In this document: in pieces, positions 61,907 through 64,000 of the stretch
How the letters are laid out: each line of letters starts with the position of its first letter
How positions within the stretch are numbered: position 1 is the stretch's first letter
NCBI GenBank assembly: GCA_900541865.1
Contig: UQLO01000006.1
Location: 1 to 64,000, forward strand
Length of the DNA stretch: 64,000 nt
Source: an uncultured Porphyromonadaceae bacterium
GTDB taxonomy: Bacteria > Bacteroidota > Bacteroidia > Bacteroidales > Muribaculaceae
Direction: 5' to 3'
Translations under genes and position numbers: made by a program
The notes under the pieces: model-generated
What the model was told of the DNA's origin: nothing
Database searches by the model: none
Seen by the model: the letters and a program-made list of their open reading frames with translations, nothing else

Positions 61907-63274
61907 TCAGAAGCGGGTGGCGTTGCCGGTGTAGTTCTGCGGGGTGAGGGCTGCCAGGCGGCTGCGCGTCTCCTCGGAGATTCCTTCCAGGGATGCGATG
62001 AAGTCGGCGATGGTCTGCCCTGTCACCTTGGTGTTGGTGCGGGTGAGGGCCTTGAGGGCCTCGTAGGGCTTGGGGAAGCCTACGCTGCGAAGTATGGTCT
62101 GAATGCCTTCGGCGACAACGGCCCAGTTGTCGTTCAGGTCGGCTTCGATTGCCTCGGGGTTGAGTATGAGCTTGCCCAGGCCCTTGAGGGTGGACTCCAC
62201 GGCGATAAGGGTATGGGCCATGGGAACGCCGATGTTTCGCAGCACGGTGGAGTCGGTCAGGTCGCGCTGCAGGCGCGACACGGGCAGTTTGGCGGCAAGG
62301 TGACCGAAGAGGGCATTGGCGACTCCGAGGTTGCCTTCGGAGTTCTCGAAGTCGATGGGATTGACCTTGTGGGGCATGGCCGACGAGCCTACCTCGCCGG
62401 CGCGGATGCGCTGCTTGAAGTAGTTCATCGAGATGTACTGCCAGATGTCGCGGTCGAGGTCTATTATTATATTGTTCACGCGCGCGAAAGCATCGAAAAG
62501 TTCGGCGGCGCCGTCGTAGTTGGAAATCTGGGTTGTGAACTGCTCGCGCTCCAGGCCGAGAGTGGTGAGGAAGGCGTTGCCGAACGAGCGCCAGTCGACC
62601 TCGGGATAAGCCGCGGTGTGGGCGTTGAAGTTGCCGGTGGCGCCTCCGAATTTTGCCTTGGCGGGCACGCGCTCGAGGACATCGAGTGCGGTGCGGAGGC
62701 GGTAGGCGAAGACCATGAGCTCTTTGCCCAAGGTGGTCGGCGAGGCGGGCTGCCCGTGGGTGCGGGCCAGCATGGGCACCTCGGCATACTCGCGTGCGAG
62801 CTCCTCAATCTTCTTCTCAAGGTCGCGCAGGCGGGGCACCATCACGCGGGCCACGGCCTGAGCGGTCATCATCGGAAATGCGGTGTTGTTGATGTCCTGC
62901 GAGGTGAGGCCGAAGTGGATGAATTCGGCGTAGGGTTCCAGGCCCAGAGCGGCGAAATGGCGCTTGAGGAAGTACTCTACGGCTTTGACGTCGTGGTTGG
63001 TGGTGGCTTCTATCTCCTTGACTTCCTGTGCGTCGGTCGGGCTGAAGTTGCGGTAGACGGCGCGAAGGGCTTCGGCTTTGTCGGCCTCCACAGGCGGAAG
63101 CTGGGGGAGCCCGACGCCGGAGAGAGCGATGAAATACTCCACTTCGACGGCTACACGGTAGCGTATGGTGGCATATTCCGAGAAGTATTCAGCAAGGGAG
63201 TCGCATTTGGAGAAATAGCGGCCATCGACGGGCGAAATGGCGGTGAGAGGACTGAGGGGCAAACCTTTACTCAT
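61907..63274 (-). CDS. purB: Adenylosuccinate lyase
   Basis: Catalyses two fumarate-releasing steps of purine synthesis (SAICAR to AICAR, adenylosuccinate to AMP). 455 residues, E. coli-type length. Seen: LTAISPVDGRYFSKCDSLAEYFSEYA, the TNHDVKAVEYFLK region, TSQDINNTA, RTHGQPASPTTLGKE, and the signature loop VGSSAMPHKVNPIDFENSEGNLG with its catalytic serine. Its ATG overlaps the stop of the upstream acyltransferase gene (ATGA), so the two are translationally coupled. Confidence 0.98.
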   Translation of the reverse strand: MSKGLPLSPLTAISPVDGRYFSKCDSLAEYFSEYATIRYRVAVEVEYFIALSGVGLPQLPPVEADKAEALRAVYRNFSPTDAQEVKEIEATTNHDVKAVEYFLKRHFAALGLEPYAEFIHFGLTSQDINNTAFPMMTAQAVARVMVPRLRDLEKKIEELAREYAEVPMLARTHGQPASPTTLGKELMVFAYRLRTALDVLERVPAKAKFGGATGNFNAHTAAYPEVDWRSFGNAFLTTLGLEREQFTTQISNYDGAAELFDAFARVNNIIIDLDRDIWQYISMNYFKQRIRAGEVGSSAMPHKVNPIDFENSEGNLGVANALFGHLAAKLPVSRLQRDLTDSTVLRNIGVPMAHTLIAVESTLKGLGKLILNPEAIEADLNDNWAVVAEGIQTILRSVGFPKPYEALKALTRTNTKVTGQTIADFIASLEGISEETRSRLAALTPQNYTGNATRF

Positions 63275-64000
63275 GGATGATATGTGTTGATGTGTCGTTC
63301 TTTCTTTTGCGGAAATATCTCCGAGATGGTCAGGAAGATGCCGCTTTCTTCGACGTTGCCAAACTCATCGTTGATGGCTGTGCCGAACATTCGCATCGTG
63401 GGGCTCAGGCCCATATAGGCGTTGACAAGCGGCGGTATGTTGAGGCCGCGGGCGTGGACTTCGGCGTTGAGTATGCGGTAGTCACTTTTGAAGTCGCCTC
63501 CGCAGAACATAGCCTCCAGGGAGGCCGGGTCGCTGGTGATTTCCAGCGGCTTGAGGGGACGCACCAGGCCGTCGGGGTCGGGGAAATATTTGTGAAGGAA
63601 GAAGAGTATCATGTCGCGGCAGGTGGCTCTGTAGGTCGGGTACATGGTCACTTTGCCGAAGAGGTATTTTATTTCGGGATATATCACGGTCAGCGAGCCC
63701 AGGCCGTCCCACAGGTTGTCGAGGGTGAAGAGGGCTTTTGCGCCTTCGCGGGTGTTCTGGTATTCGATGCGCACGAAGCTGCGTCCCAGCTCGATGGTAT
63801 ACGGCAAATACTTGGTGAGGAATTCGGGCGAAAAGGAGAACATATGGCTGGTGGCGATGCGCGGGGTGCCGTCGGCGCGGAATTCCATGTCGCAGCCGCG
63901 CAGAAAGCGGTATCCACCAAGTATTTGGCGGCTCGACGGGTCCCATACTATGAGCTGGCGGCACGGCGTAGGCATGGTGTCGTACTCATCGATGTCGCAG
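63271..64000 (-). CDS. GlsB/OlsB-like N-acyltransferase (hemolysin family), 5' end cut by window edge
   Basis: The frame stays open to the window end (residues CDIDEYDT precede the first in-window Met), so the N-terminus is missing; 242 residues are visible. The sequence EYDTMPTPCRQLIVWDP, LGGYRFLRG, and FELGRSF-type stretch (PYTIELGRSFVRIEYQN) fit the acyl-ACP-dependent N-acyltransferases that begin ornithine or glycine lipid synthesis. In Bacteroides the GlsB enzyme makes N-acyl-3-hydroxy-acyl glycine lipids; assignment to that enzyme is from family knowledge. It overlaps purB by four bases. Confidence 0.75.
   Translation of the reverse strand, partial: CDIDEYDTMPTPCRQLIVWDPSSRQILGGYRFLRGCDMEFRADGTPRIATSHMFSFSPEFLTKYLPYTIELGRSFVRIEYQNTREGAKALFTLDNLWDGLGSLTVIYPEIKYLFGKVTMYPTYRATCRDMILFFLHKYFPDPDGLVRPLKPLEITSDPASLEAMFCGGDFKSDYRILNAEVHARGLNIPPLVNAYMGLSPTMRMFGTAINDEFGNVEESGIFLTISEIFPQKKERHINTYHP

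Overview
This 64 kb window comes from a Bacteroidota chromosome, most likely a high-GC gut Bacteroidales such as Muribaculaceae; the family-level call is inference. The grounds are: upstream -7 boxes of the Bacteroidota type TAnnTTTG at many gene starts; little Shine-Dalgarno sequence; a TonB-dependent receptor paired with a lipoprotein; large secreted proteins with C-terminal beta-sandwich sorting-like tails; a TamA-like protein that is itself a lipoprotein; and a GlsB-like hemolysin-family acyltransferase. No phage, insertion sequence, CRISPR array, rRNA or plasmid gene was seen. One tRNA (Arg, anticodon ACG) is present.

Layout. 1-3540 (+) is the end of a surface-polysaccharide locus: UDP-glucose dehydrogenase (cut by the window edge), an AT-rich acyltransferase, and a DegT-type sugar aminotransferase. 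3724-6464 (+) has PBP1A and a small DUF6582-like protein, followed by a gene-free stretch (6465-7145) full of palindromes. 7146-11085 (-) holds serS, a yqeY-like gene, a small outer-membrane barrel and enolase, then tRNA-Arg. 11484-16177 (-) is a lipoprotein / TonB-receptor pair. 16565-22445 (+) encodes two related secreted carbohydrate-binding proteins, the second with a pectinesterase-like domain. 22758-30807 (-) is a tightly overlapped operon tamB-tamA-PAP2/barrel. 31058-36946 (+) carries a patatin, a cytoplasmic GH13 enzyme, prs, a 2-hydroxyacid dehydrogenase and a FadL-type porin. 37158-41651 (+) is one very large secreted FN3/anchor-J protein. 41867-51145 (+) runs topoisomerase IV A subunit, a DUF3316 protein, S41 protease, UshA-like nucleotidase and a GH3/beta-lactamase fusion. 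51224-61705 (-) is a pectin operon: uxaC, exuT-like transporter, uxaB, uxaA, PL11 rhamnogalacturonan lyase, and an esterase fusion. 61907-64000 (-) has purB and a GlsB-like acyltransferase cut by the window end.

How the genes work together. The clearest pathway is galacturonate use: the PL11 enzyme and the acetylesterase/methylesterase fusion open pectin outside the cytoplasm, the ExuT-like carrier imports uronates, and UxaC, UxaB and UxaA convert galacturonate to 2-keto-3-deoxygluconate. KdgK/KdgA, GH105 and a SusCD pair are not in the window.

The most unusual items are: the acyltransferase cassette with a nine-C tract whose slippage would switch it off; an exact six-copy 11-bp tandem repeat upstream of the TonB receptor; a two-locus family of paired palindromes plus a run of seven tiny-loop hairpins; and a PAP2 phosphatase joined to a predicted outer-membrane barrel and translationally coupled to tamAB.
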